A stretch of 35,899 nucleotides of DNA from JAHFRG01 sp036522275 (lineage in GTDB: Bacteria; Pseudomonadota; Gammaproteobacteria; Burkholderiales; JAHFRG01). The position numbers and the translations under genes are program-made. This document shows, in pieces, positions 24,961-32,354 of the stretch. Location: positions 1 to 35,899 of the forward strand of contig DATDGC010000006.1 of assembly GCA_036522275.1 (NCBI GenBank). Direction: 5' to 3'. Under the pieces are notes generated by a model that searched no databases, had not been told where the DNA came from, and saw only the letters and a list, made by a program, of their open reading frames with translations. Positions within the stretch are counted from its first letter, which is position 1, and every line of letters starts with the position of its first letter.

Positions 24961-25572
24961 TCAGCCTAGGCGGTCGAGCCAGTGGCCGATCAGGCGCTCT
25001 ACCTCGTCCGCTCGCAACGGAGACTTGTGGGTATCCGGCCAGATCAACGACGCATTGTCCTCGATGATGCGCCGTATGCCTGCGACATCGCGACAGCGTT
25101 CGGGAAAGCTCCTGAGCGCTGCAAGGGCTGCTCCCAGGACCTGCTCGTGGGCACCCGGGAAGCGGTCGACGATACGCCGGGAATGATGCCGGGCGCTCAA
25201 CTCGGCGCCTGCAACTCCCTCCGCCAGACGCCGCAACGGGTCCTGCTCCAGCACCGGGGCCAGCTCGTTCGGGATAGCAATTTTCCGGCTTTGAGCCCAC
25301 TCGAGAAATTCGCGTGGGTTTACGCGACGGTCCGGCACCGCCAGCGACAGATCGTCCCGGCTGAACGGCTTCAGAGTACCGCCGATCATCGCTTCGCCGA
25401 CAAGCTCGGCATATTGCGCGAGCGCCTCGATCAGCGGGTCGGCGCCCCCAACGGTGTGAGAATCCTTGAGCCACGGAGTTTCCGGTTCTATTTCCAACAG
25501 CAGACAGATCGCCTCGTGCACCGTCCACAACTTGCGACCGCACCACTTGCCGTAACTAGGCGCTGTCACCAT
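24961..25572 (-). CDS. Unknown protein at the head of the formylmethanofuran gene set
   Basis: I do not recognise this protein. It has 203 residues from the ATG at 25572, or 228 from a TTG at 25647. It is soluble, with an N-terminus rich in Trp and Cys (KWCGRKLWTVHEAICLLLEIEP) and a segment NPREFLEWAQSRKIAIPNEL. This layout recalls hypothetical proteins carried on integrative elements and phages, some of which have helix-turn-helix character. No cofactor motif is visible. It is on the same strand as the ferredoxin, 43 nt upstream, and could be a regulator or leftover cargo of the island. Confidence 0.6.
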   Translation of the reverse strand: MVTAPSYGKWCGRKLWTVHEAICLLLEIEPETPWLKDSHTVGGADPLIEALAQYAELVGEAMIGGTLKPFSRDDLSLAVPDRRVNPREFLEWAQSRKIAIPNELAPVLEQDPLRRLAEGVAGAELSARHHSRRIVDRFPGAHEQVLGAALAALRSFPERCRDVAGIRRIIEDNASLIWPDTHKSPLRADEVERLIGHWLDRLG

Positions 25573-25747
25573 GGCGTGCTTCCCGCTGGAACTACCCTCA
25601 AAGGGGTCATGAAGTCCATTTTTCCCAAGCTCTTCCGGACATAGCAATCCCCGATCCGATTCCCTCGGTTGTGCCGCACGTTCAGTTCAGGGTTTTTCAT
25701 TTTTCTTCACATCTTCTTGCATGTAAGAACTCTCACCGTCCCGGCGA

Positions 25748-25934
25748 TTGGCCCCGCGATACCAGCAATCAGTGGGTGGCCGTTCAGCTGCGGCGTCACG
25801 GAAACACAACTCACGATATGACATTCTACAGAAAATTTTAAGCGCGGGAAGCGGCACGGTCATCGACCATTCCAAGATGCGTCTGGGCCTGAAGAGCATC
25901 TTCCATGTCATGCCGGGGGCCGAGTGGCTGGAGC
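25748..25934 (+). other. Coding-like stretch running into attR
   Basis: A plus-strand frame encodes a protein-like segment (DILQKILSAGSGTVIDHSKM, then LGLKSIFHVMPGAEWLELVD) that continues uninterrupted into the tRNA repeat and stops at 26008. I cannot assign a family. It may be the truncated end of an element gene lost at the right junction. It has no clear ribosome-binding site. The interval 25573-25747 before it shows no gene or convincing promoter. Confidence 0.25.
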
Positions 25935-26005
25935 TGGTAGACGCACCAGGTTCAGTTCCTGGCGGTGGCAACACTGTGGAGGTTCGAGTCCTCTTCTCGG
26001 CACCA
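25919..26005 (+). pseudogene. tRNA-Leu remnant, right attachment site (attR)
   Basis: The 87-nt segment repeats the 3' 71 nt of tRNA-Leu (25935-26005) with one mismatch. The first 16 nt keeps GCCGAG but then diverges: acceptor pair 7 is T-T, and the D-stem has CTG where GCG is needed. The base 3' of the anticodon is T instead of a purine. It should not fold into a working tRNA and is best read as the attachment-site copy left at the right end of the island. Confidence 0.78.
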
Positions 26006-26011
26006 TAGGGC

Positions 26012-26096
26012 AGGATTTAGGATCAAGGATGCCGAACTCAACACATTTATCTGCTTTCTCCAAAATCCCGACTTCTGAATCCCGTATCCTGAATCC
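26012..26096. repeat. Imperfect inverted and tandem repeat between attR and purA
   Basis: Two 14-nt units, AATCCCGACTTCTG (26064-26077) and AATCCCGTATCCTG (26078-26091), are in tandem. Their complement pairs imperfectly with AGGATTTAGGATCAAGGAT at 26012-26030. On the minus strand this would form a long broken hairpin just after the purA stop. It has no U-tract, so it is a possible mRNA 3' structure rather than a classical terminator. Confidence 0.5.
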
Positions 26097-26099
26097 ACA

Positions 26100-27392
26100 T
26101 TACTTGAACGGGTGGCGCAACACGATGGTTTCTTCACGCTCTGCTCCGGTGGAAATCATGTCAATCGGCACATCGCAAATTTCCTCTATGCGCTTGAGAT
26201 AATTTTGCGCCGGACGCGGCAGGTCTTCAAAACGCTTCAGACCCACCGTACTTTCTTTCCATCCGGGAATTTCTTCGTACACTGGCTCGCTCTCGGCTAG
26301 CTGTTCCGCGCCCACCGGCAGAATATCACTCTCTACGCCGTCAACTTTATACCCCACTCCCAGGCGCAGCCGTCGCATGCCGTCGAGCACATCAAGCTTG
26401 GTGACACCCAAACCTGATACGCCGTTGATCTGGATCGAGCGCTTCAGCGCAACGGCATCGAACCAGCCGCAACGGCGCGGACGCCCGGTTGTCGCGCCGA
26501 ATTCCTGGCCGCGCGCCGCGAGCTTTTTTCCCACTTCATCGCTCAATTCGGTAGGAAACGGGCCAGAGCCCACACGCGTGGTATACGCCTTGGTGATGCC
26601 CAGCACATAATGCAGCATCTGCGGTCCAATGCCGCTTCCCGCAGCAGCAGCGCCTGCTACGCAATTGCTTGAAGTGACGTAAGGGTAAGTGCCGTGGTCA
26701 ATGTCGAGTAACGTGCCCTGTGCGCCTTCAAACAAGAGATTTTTCCCCTCGCGGCTCGCCTGGTATAACAGGCGCGGCACATCCGCGACCAGTGGCTTTA
26801 TTTGCTCAGCAAGCGCGAGCGTGTCTTCAAGAGTGCGTTTGAAATCCACTGGCTTTGAGTGGAAATAATTCTTCAGCACGAAATTGTGGTAGTCCAGCAC
26901 TTCGCGAAGTTTGGCAGTAAAGCGCTCGCGGTGAAACAAATCCTGCAAACGGATGGCGCGCCGCGCCACCTTGTCTTCGTAAGCGGGGCCTATGCCGAGT
27001 CCGGTAGTGCCTATTTTGCGTGCGCCTTTAGCCGCTTCGCGCGCCTGATCGAGCGCCGCATGGTAAGGAAGAACCAGCGGACATGCATCGCTGATTTTCA
27101 ACCGCCCAATGACTTCCACTCCGGCTTTTTTTAGCGTGGCTATTTCATCTAACAGGGCTTGCGGCGAAACCACCACGCCATTGCCAATATAGCAGTTGAC
27201 CTCCTTACGCAGGATGCCTGAGGGAATCAGGTGCAAAACGGTTTTCTTGCCGCCGATCACCAGCGTGTGGCCGGCATTATGTCCGCCCTGGAAGCGCACC
27301 ACGCCCTGGGCATGGTCGGTGAGCCAGTCCACGACCTTGCCCTTACCTTCATCACCCCATTGCGTACCGACGACGACGACGTTTTTTGACAT
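26100..27392 (-). CDS. purA: Adenylosuccinate synthetase
   Basis: The 430-residue enzyme condenses IMP and aspartate with GTP to adenylosuccinate, the first committed step to AMP. The N-terminal P-loop GTQWGDEGKGK, the IMP-binding GHNAGHT region, FEGAQGTLLDIDHGTYPYVTSSN and TTGRPRRCGWFD are all present. The ATG at 27392 is the normal start (MSKNVVVVGTQWGDEGKG); the frame's extension into hisZ is not used. It follows hisZ by 11 nt. In relatives purA is followed by tRNA-Leu and rnr; here the island intervenes. Confidence 0.97.
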   Translation of the reverse strand: MSKNVVVVGTQWGDEGKGKVVDWLTDHAQGVVRFQGGHNAGHTLVIGGKKTVLHLIPSGILRKEVNCYIGNGVVVSPQALLDEIATLKKAGVEVIGRLKISDACPLVLPYHAALDQAREAAKGARKIGTTGLGIGPAYEDKVARRAIRLQDLFHRERFTAKLREVLDYHNFVLKNYFHSKPVDFKRTLEDTLALAEQIKPLVADVPRLLYQASREGKNLLFEGAQGTLLDIDHGTYPYVTSSNCVAGAAAAGSGIGPQMLHYVLGITKAYTTRVGSGPFPTELSDEVGKKLAARGQEFGATTGRPRRCGWFDAVALKRSIQINGVSGLGVTKLDVLDGMRRLRLGVGYKVDGVESDILPVGAEQLAESEPVYEEIPGWKESTVGLKRFEDLPRPAQNYLKRIEEICDVPIDMISTGAEREETIVLRHPFK

Positions 27393-27403
27393 ACCCAATC
27401 CGA

Positions 27404-28564
27404 TCACTTCAGGCTGCTTACTTCCCAAACCCCGTTGCGCAATACCAAAGTGCGTTCGCAATTGAGCTCGCGGCGCGAGTTTTCATGTCCAGGCAAATCC
27501 ACGATCACGATTTCTCCCTGTTCGCGCAAGCCCGCGATCTTTTTTTGCAGGACCGCATCCTGCGCGTAAGGCGCAAGTATCCCCGCCGGCAAAGGCTTGC
27601 CCGGCAGCAGCGCGGATACTTCGCGCAAATCCATGCTGAATCCAGTCGCGGGCCGTGCGCGCCCAAAAGCTTTGCCCACCTCGTCATAGCGTCCGCCCAC
27701 GACAATGGCGTTAGCCGAGCCCTTGGCGTAAGCGCTGAACACCACACCACTGTGGTAGCGATAACCGCGCATCTCGGCCAGATCAAAGCACAGGCTCGCC
27801 ACCTTATCCCGCAGCTCTTTTGCAAGCGTGCGCAAATCCGCGAGCGCCGCTGAAATTTCCGGATAATCGGGCAGGTGTCTGGCTGCGCGCTCCAACACTT
27901 CATCGCCACCATACAGTTCGGGCAGCAACAACAGCGCTTGGCTCACGCGCTGCTCGAGGCCGCGCGTCAGCTCGCGCAAGGCAGGCATGTCTTTGGATTG
28001 CAACACCCCGAAAAGCTCCGCTTCAAGCTCGGCGGGTACCCCCCCTTGCTTGGCGATACTGCGAAATACCGCGACATGACCCAGATCGAGATGCACCTCG
28101 CTAAGGCCAGCAAGTTTGAGCGCTTGCAGCATAAGACGCTGAATCTCGCTGTCGCTCTCCAATCCGGCGTGGCCGTAAAGCTCGGCGCCGATCTGTAGCG
28201 GCTCGCGGGTGCGCGTGGATGCCGAAGGCAGGGTGTGCACCACGCTGCCGCAATAGCATAAACGGGTGATGCCCTGGCAATTCAAAAGATGCGCATCAAT
28301 GCGCGCCACCTGCGGTGTGATGTCGGCGCGCAGGCCCATCATACGGCCGCTCAGCTGGTCCACCAGTTTGAAGGTCTTCAAATCCATATCACGGCCGGTG
28401 CCGGTGATCAGCGACTCGACATATTCTATAAACGGCGGAATCACCAACTGGTAGCCGTGCACGTAAAATAGATCAAGAATGGCCCGGCGCAACCGCTCAA
28501 TGCGGCGCGCCTCGGGCGGCAGGATGTCTTCGATGTATTCAGGAAGCAGCCAGTTACGCATCAT
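27404..28564 (-). CDS. hisZ: ATP phosphoribosyltransferase regulatory subunit HisZ
   Basis: The 386-residue HisRS-like protein lacks the anticodon-binding domain and is required by the short form of HisG in histidine synthesis. It has class II core motifs (LPPEARRIERLRRAILDLFYVHGYQLVIPPFIEYVESLI, MMGLRADITPQVARI, VVGGRYDEVGKAFGRARPATGFSMDL). The ATG at 28564 overlaps the stop of the upstream DUF2065 gene; the ATG at 28561 is also possible. A true hisS lies at the right edge of the window, so the two paralogues are distinct. Confidence 0.93.
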   Translation of the reverse strand: MMRNWLLPEYIEDILPPEARRIERLRRAILDLFYVHGYQLVIPPFIEYVESLITGTGRDMDLKTFKLVDQLSGRMMGLRADITPQVARIDAHLLNCQGITRLCYCGSVVHTLPSASTRTREPLQIGAELYGHAGLESDSEIQRLMLQALKLAGLSEVHLDLGHVAVFRSIAKQGGVPAELEAELFGVLQSKDMPALRELTRGLEQRVSQALLLLPELYGGDEVLERAARHLPDYPEISAALADLRTLAKELRDKVASLCFDLAEMRGYRYHSGVVFSAYAKGSANAIVVGGRYDEVGKAFGRARPATGFSMDLREVSALLPGKPLPAGILAPYAQDAVLQKKIAGLREQGEIVIVDLPGHENSRRELNCERTLVLRNGVWEVSSLK

Positions 28565-28746
28565 CGCACCCAATAAAGCAGCAGCAGGCCGGCCAGCATT
28601 GAAGACAGGCCGATAAAGCGGATCTGCCCATCCGTCATCTCGGTCAGTTTCTTGAAAGCTTCACGCCAAATGGTCGGCAGCAGAAAGGGCAGTATCCCCT
28701 CCAGCACCAGCATCAGGGCAAACGCTGTCAGCAAAAACTTGGACAT
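28561..28746 (-). CDS. DUF2065 (YjeT-like) small membrane protein
   Basis: The 61-residue protein has two membrane helices (about residues 3-22 and 44-60) joined by a short charged loop (WREAFKKLTEMTDGQIRFIGL). This matches DUF2065/YjeT, usually encoded just after hflC. Its function is unknown. It lies 7 nt after hflC and overlaps the hisZ start. Confidence 0.88.
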   Translation of the reverse strand: MSKFLLTAFALMLVLEGILPFLLPTIWREAFKKLTEMTDGQIRFIGLSSMLAGLLLLYWVR

Positions 28747-28753
28747 GGATCGC

Positions 28754-29629
28754 CTATTTGCCCGGCTTGCCGGCGTGCTTCAGGTATTTAAAGAACTCCG
28801 AGTTGGGGTCGAGCACCAGCACGTCGGTTTTATTCTTGAAACTTTGCCGGTAGGCGTCCAGGCTGCGGTAAAAAGCGTAAAACTCCGGATTCTGCTGGTA
28901 GGCGTCGGCATAGATCGCCGCGGATTTGGCATCGCCCAGGCCCTTGGTGTGCTGTGCTTCGCGGTAGGCTTCGGCGAGAATGACTTCGCGCTGGCGGTCG
29001 GCATCGGCGCGTATTTTTTCGGATTCTGCCGCGCCGGTCGAGCGCAACTCGTTAGCAACGCGTTTCCTTTCCGCTTCCATGCGGCGGTAAACCGATTCGC
29101 TCACTTCCTGCGGCAGGTCCACGCGCTTTATGCGCACATCCAGCACCTGCACGCCGATCTTACGCGCATCCTCGTTGGCCTTTTCCCGCATCAGGGCCAT
29201 AATTTTGTCACGCTCGCCCGATACGACATCATGCACCGTGCGGTTGCCGAATTCGTCGCGTAAGCTGGAATTCACCGTTTGCGAAAGCCGCGTTTGCGCG
29301 CGCTGCTCGTCGCCGCCGACGCTGATGTAATACTGCTTGACATCCACGATGCGCCACTTGACGAACGAATCCACCAGCACGTTTTTCTTTTCCGAGGTGA
29401 GAAAACGTTCCGGCTCCGGCGACTCCAGTGTAAGGATGCGCGTGTCGAAAAAACGTACGTTGTCGAGTATCGGAACCTTGAAATACAGCCCGGGCTCTTT
29501 TTTAATCGAGATGATTTCGCCCAAGCGGAACACGATGGCGTTCTGCCGTTGGTCTACGGTGAACATGCCGAGGCTGGCCACCACCAGCACGGCGATAATG
29601 CCGATCAGTACAGCGCCGATATTTTTCAT
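28754..29629 (-). CDS. hflC: HflC, modulator of FtsH protease
   Basis: The 291-residue SPFH/band-7 protein has one N-terminal membrane segment (residues 4-24, VLIGIIAVLVVASLGMFTV) and a periplasmic band-7 domain (FVKWRIVDVKQYYIS, QTVNSSLRDEFGNRTV) followed by a long helical region. With HflK it forms the cage around FtsH. Its ATG overlaps the hflK stop by 4 nt. Confidence 0.96.
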   Translation of the reverse strand: MKNIGAVLIGIIAVLVVASLGMFTVDQRQNAIVFRLGEIISIKKEPGLYFKVPILDNVRFFDTRILTLESPEPERFLTSEKKNVLVDSFVKWRIVDVKQYYISVGGDEQRAQTRLSQTVNSSLRDEFGNRTVHDVVSGERDKIMALMREKANEDARKIGVQVLDVRIKRVDLPQEVSESVYRRMEAERKRVANELRSTGAAESEKIRADADRQREVILAEAYREAQHTKGLGDAKSAAIYADAYQQNPEFYAFYRSLDAYRQSFKNKTDVLVLDPNSEFFKYLKHAGKPGK

Positions 29630-30807
29630 TGGCGTTGCTCCCGGTCGCGGCTGCGGAACGCTTCGCGCGAACGCGAGGTGCTTTCCGGCTGCGGCGCCGT
29701 TTCAGGCGTGGCGGCGGCTCTCGGCGAGAGTTCCTGCGTGGTCGCTACCGAGCCGCCGATCTGCAGCAGCTTGTCCAAAGGCAGGTACAGCAGACTGGCT
29801 CCGGACTTCTGGTCTATCAATACCTTGCTGGAGTTGGAAAGCACCTGCTGCATCATGTCCAGGTACAGACGGTCGCGCGTCACCGCCGGCGCCTTGCTGT
29901 ATTCCACCAGGATCTGCCGGAAGCGGCTGGCGTCGCCTTCGGCATCGGCAATTACCCGCTGCCGGTAGCCGTCGGCTTCCTGCAAAAGGCGCGACGCCGC
30001 GCCGCGCGCCCTGGGTATCACATCGTTGGCATAGGCCTGGCCTTCGTTTTTTTGCCGCTCGCGGTCCTGGTTTGCTTTCACCGCGTCGTCAAACGCCGCC
30101 TGCACCTGCTCCGGCGGCTGCGCGTTCTGCATGGTAACTTTGCTGATGAGTATTCCCGTCCCGTAGCGGTCGAGGATTTCCTGCATCAGCTTGGTGGCGT
30201 GAGCCGCCACCTGCTCGCGGCCTTCATAGAGCACGAAATCCATTCTGTTTTTTCCCACGATTTCGCGTATCGCAGTTTCCGCCGCCTGCAGCACCGAGTC
30301 CTCCGGCGAGCGGTTGTTGAACAGGTAATCCTCCGGGCTTTTCAGGATGTATTGCACCGCGAACTGGATATCAATGATGTTCTCATCGTCGGTGAGCATG
30401 AGCGATTCCTTGATCACCTTGCTTTTGACATTATTGCGGTAACCCACTTCCACGGTACGCACCTGCGAAAGATTGACGATTTCCACGCTTTCGATGGGAT
30501 AAGGCAGATGCCAGCGCGGTCCGGATTGAGTGGTTTCGAGGTACTTGCCGAAACGCAATACTACTCCGCGCTGCGACGCATCCACGATGTAGAAACCGCT
30601 TGCCAGCCACACCAGCAAAACCAGCGCGATGAGCAAACCGAGCCCACCGCCAAACTGTTTGGGGGGGGCGGTACCCGGCCCGCCGCCGCTAGCACGGCCG
30701 CGGCCGAACAGCGCATTCAACTTTTCGTTGAATCTGCGCCATACTTCATCCAGGTCGGGCGGGCCTTGATTGCCGCGCTTGCCCCATTGTGGGTCATTCA
30801 ATGCCAT
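29626..30807 (-). CDS. hflK: HflK, modulator of FtsH protease
   Basis: The 393-residue band-7 protein has an N-terminal cytoplasmic tail rich in Gly and Pro, one membrane helix (about residues 52-72, GLLIALVLLVWLASGFYIV) and the SPFH core (SQRGVVLRFGKYLETTQSGPRWHLPYP, AETAIREIVGKNRMDFVL). Its C-terminus ends in an Arg/Ser-rich tail. It forms the HflKC complex with the overlapping downstream hflC. It is preceded by hflX with a 60-nt gap. Confidence 0.96.
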   Translation of the reverse strand: MALNDPQWGKRGNQGPPDLDEVWRRFNEKLNALFGRGRASGGGPGTAPPKQFGGGLGLLIALVLLVWLASGFYIVDASQRGVVLRFGKYLETTQSGPRWHLPYPIESVEIVNLSQVRTVEVGYRNNVKSKVIKESLMLTDDENIIDIQFAVQYILKSPEDYLFNNRSPEDSVLQAAETAIREIVGKNRMDFVLYEGREQVAAHATKLMQEILDRYGTGILISKVTMQNAQPPEQVQAAFDDAVKANQDRERQKNEGQAYANDVIPRARGAASRLLQEADGYRQRVIADAEGDASRFRQILVEYSKAPAVTRDRLYLDMMQQVLSNSSKVLIDQKSGASLLYLPLDKLLQIGGSVATTQELSPRAAATPETAPQPESTSRSREAFRSRDREQRQ

Positions 30808-30867
30808 GTGGTTTATCTCATCAATTACGGTTACTGCAGCGGCCGTATAAAGTTAAGCGACTTAAGC

Positions 30868-31989
30868 TCAGGCCACTTTTACTGCAATAGTTTCCGGGGT
30901 TTCGCCACGCATCGCTTCAAACAACGCCTGGCGCAACAGATCCGTGCCCTCAGCGGTGTGTGCGCTCAAACAAACACGCGCGATTTTACCATACTCGTCG
31001 CGTTTCATGCCCTGCGACCAGCCGCACAAATCAATTTTATTGTATACCAGCACCTGCGGCAGTTGGTCTGCGCCGATCTCGGCAAGCACTTTGTTCACTT
31101 CAATGATCTGCTGGTCGCGGTTGGGGTGGCCGGCATCCACCACATGCAGCAGCAAATCCGCCAGCGCGGTTTCTTCCAGAGTGGCGCGGAACGCTTCAAC
31201 CAGGGTATGCGGGAGGCTACGGATAAAACCTACGGTGTCGGAAAGCACCACCGTGCCGCAATCCGGGATGAACAGTTTGCGCGAAGTGGTATCGAGGGTC
31301 GCGAACAGCTGATCGGCGGCATAAGCATGGGCACGGGTAAGACAATTGAATAGCGTGGATTTGCCGGCATTGGTGTAACCCACCAGCGATACCGACATTA
31401 CCTGGGCGCGGCGCCGTGCCTTGCGCTGAACTTCGCGCTGGCGGCGCAGTCGTGTGAGCTTATCCTTAAGCACCTTGACGCGTTTCGCGAGCAAGCGGCG
31501 GTCGGTTTCCAATTGCATCTCGCCCGGGCCGCGCAAGCCAATACCGCCTTTTTGCCGCTCAAGGTGGGTCCATCCGCGCACCAGGCGGGTGGAGAGATGC
31601 TCGAGTTGCGCCAGCTCCACTTGCAACTTGCCTTCGTGGCTTTTCGCACGCTGCGCGAAAATATCGAGGATGAGACTGGTGCGATCCACTACTCTGCAGA
31701 GCAGTTGCTTCTCCAGGTTGCGCTCTTGGGCGGGGGACAAATCATGATTGAAAATGACGATTTGCGCGCCGCTCTCGCGCACGGCTTGTGCGATTTCTGC
31801 GACTTTGCCTGTGCCGGCAAACAGCGCCGGGTCCGGCTTGGAGCGCTTTCCTTTTATTACCAGTTTGGGGATAATTCCGGCGCTTGACGCAAGCTGCTGC
31901 AATTCTTGCAGGCTTTCTGCATAGCCCGCCTCGCCAAAATCGAGACTGACCAATACTCCTGTATTCCCGCTGTCGGGACGCTCAAACAT
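30868..31989 (-). CDS. hflX: GTPase HflX
   Basis: The 373-residue ribosome-associated GTPase splits and rescues stalled ribosomes under stress. The N-terminal domain carries DPALFAGTGKVAEI and the glycine-rich GGIGLRGPGEMQLETDRR linker. The GTPase domain has GYTNAGKST (G1), DTVGFI (G3) and NKID (G4). It follows hfq by 21 nt in the usual hfq-hflX-hflK-hflC order. Confidence 0.97.
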   Translation of the reverse strand: MFERPDSGNTGVLVSLDFGEAGYAESLQELQQLASSAGIIPKLVIKGKRSKPDPALFAGTGKVAEIAQAVRESGAQIVIFNHDLSPAQERNLEKQLLCRVVDRTSLILDIFAQRAKSHEGKLQVELAQLEHLSTRLVRGWTHLERQKGGIGLRGPGEMQLETDRRLLAKRVKVLKDKLTRLRRQREVQRKARRRAQVMSVSLVGYTNAGKSTLFNCLTRAHAYAADQLFATLDTTSRKLFIPDCGTVVLSDTVGFIRSLPHTLVEAFRATLEETALADLLLHVVDAGHPNRDQQIIEVNKVLAEIGADQLPQVLVYNKIDLCGWSQGMKRDEYGKIARVCLSAHTAEGTDLLRQALFEAMRGETPETIAVKVA

Positions 31990-32010
31990 TAACTTCCAAA
32001 ACTTCCAGCA

Positions 32011-32256
32011 TTAACTCTCTGAGGATGAGGATTGCTCGAATGGAATGCTGACCGCCCTGGCGGGCACCACGGTGGAAATTGCGTGCTTGTACACCATTTG
32101 CGTCACAGTGTTTTTCAACAACACCACGTATTGGTCGAACGACTCTATCTGTCCTTGCAATTTGATGCCGTTCACCAGATAAATGGAAACCTGCACATGT
32201 TCCTTACGCAAAGCATTCAAAAACGGGTCTTGTAACAATTGCCCTTTGGCACTCAT
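32011..32256 (-). CDS. hfq: RNA chaperone Hfq
   Basis: The 81-residue Sm-like protein has Sm1 (VSIYLVNGIKLQGQIESFDQYVVLL) and Sm2 (VYKHAISTVVPAR) motifs intact, including the YKHA sequence and the distal-face residues. It promotes pairing of small RNAs and mRNAs as a hexamer. The serine-rich C-terminal tail is short. About 98 nt separates it from der, which may hold a promoter, though I see no clear one. Confidence 0.98.
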   Translation of the reverse strand: MSAKGQLLQDPFLNALRKEHVQVSIYLVNGIKLQGQIESFDQYVVLLKNTVTQMVYKHAISTVVPARAVSIPFEQSSSSES

Positions 32257-32354
32257 TTTGACTCCATGGTTTTAGTTATTCGAAAGTTAACTTTACTCGA
32301 TTTTTCAGCTTAAATCCAGCCGCGCGGCCCCGTCCTATCGTCTTATTTTCAAAC

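Larger units (their letters stand above)
17325..25934. mobile_element. tRNA-Leu-inserted genomic island carrying the formylmethanofuran gene set
   Basis: The segment of about 8.6 kb lies between tRNA-Leu and its direct-repeat copy, and carries an integrase remnant beside the intact tRNA. Removing it restores purA-tRNA-Leu-rnr, the normal betaproteobacterial order. The cargo genes all lie on the minus strand and look more GC-rich than the flanks. No functional recombinase, transfer or replication gene remains, so the element is now fixed. The interval 17593-17955 holds no gene I can recognise. The call rests on the repeats, the remnant and the interrupted synteny. Confidence 0.82.

Noticed and set aside
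25919..26005. Second functional tRNA-Leu
   Set aside because: The D-stem and acceptor pair 7 do not form and position 37 is T; an attachment-site copy explains it better.
29629..31353. Long plus-strand frame of 574 codons
   Set aside because: It lies wholly antisense to hflK and hflX, which have clear motifs; it is a shadow frame of GC-rich coding sequence.
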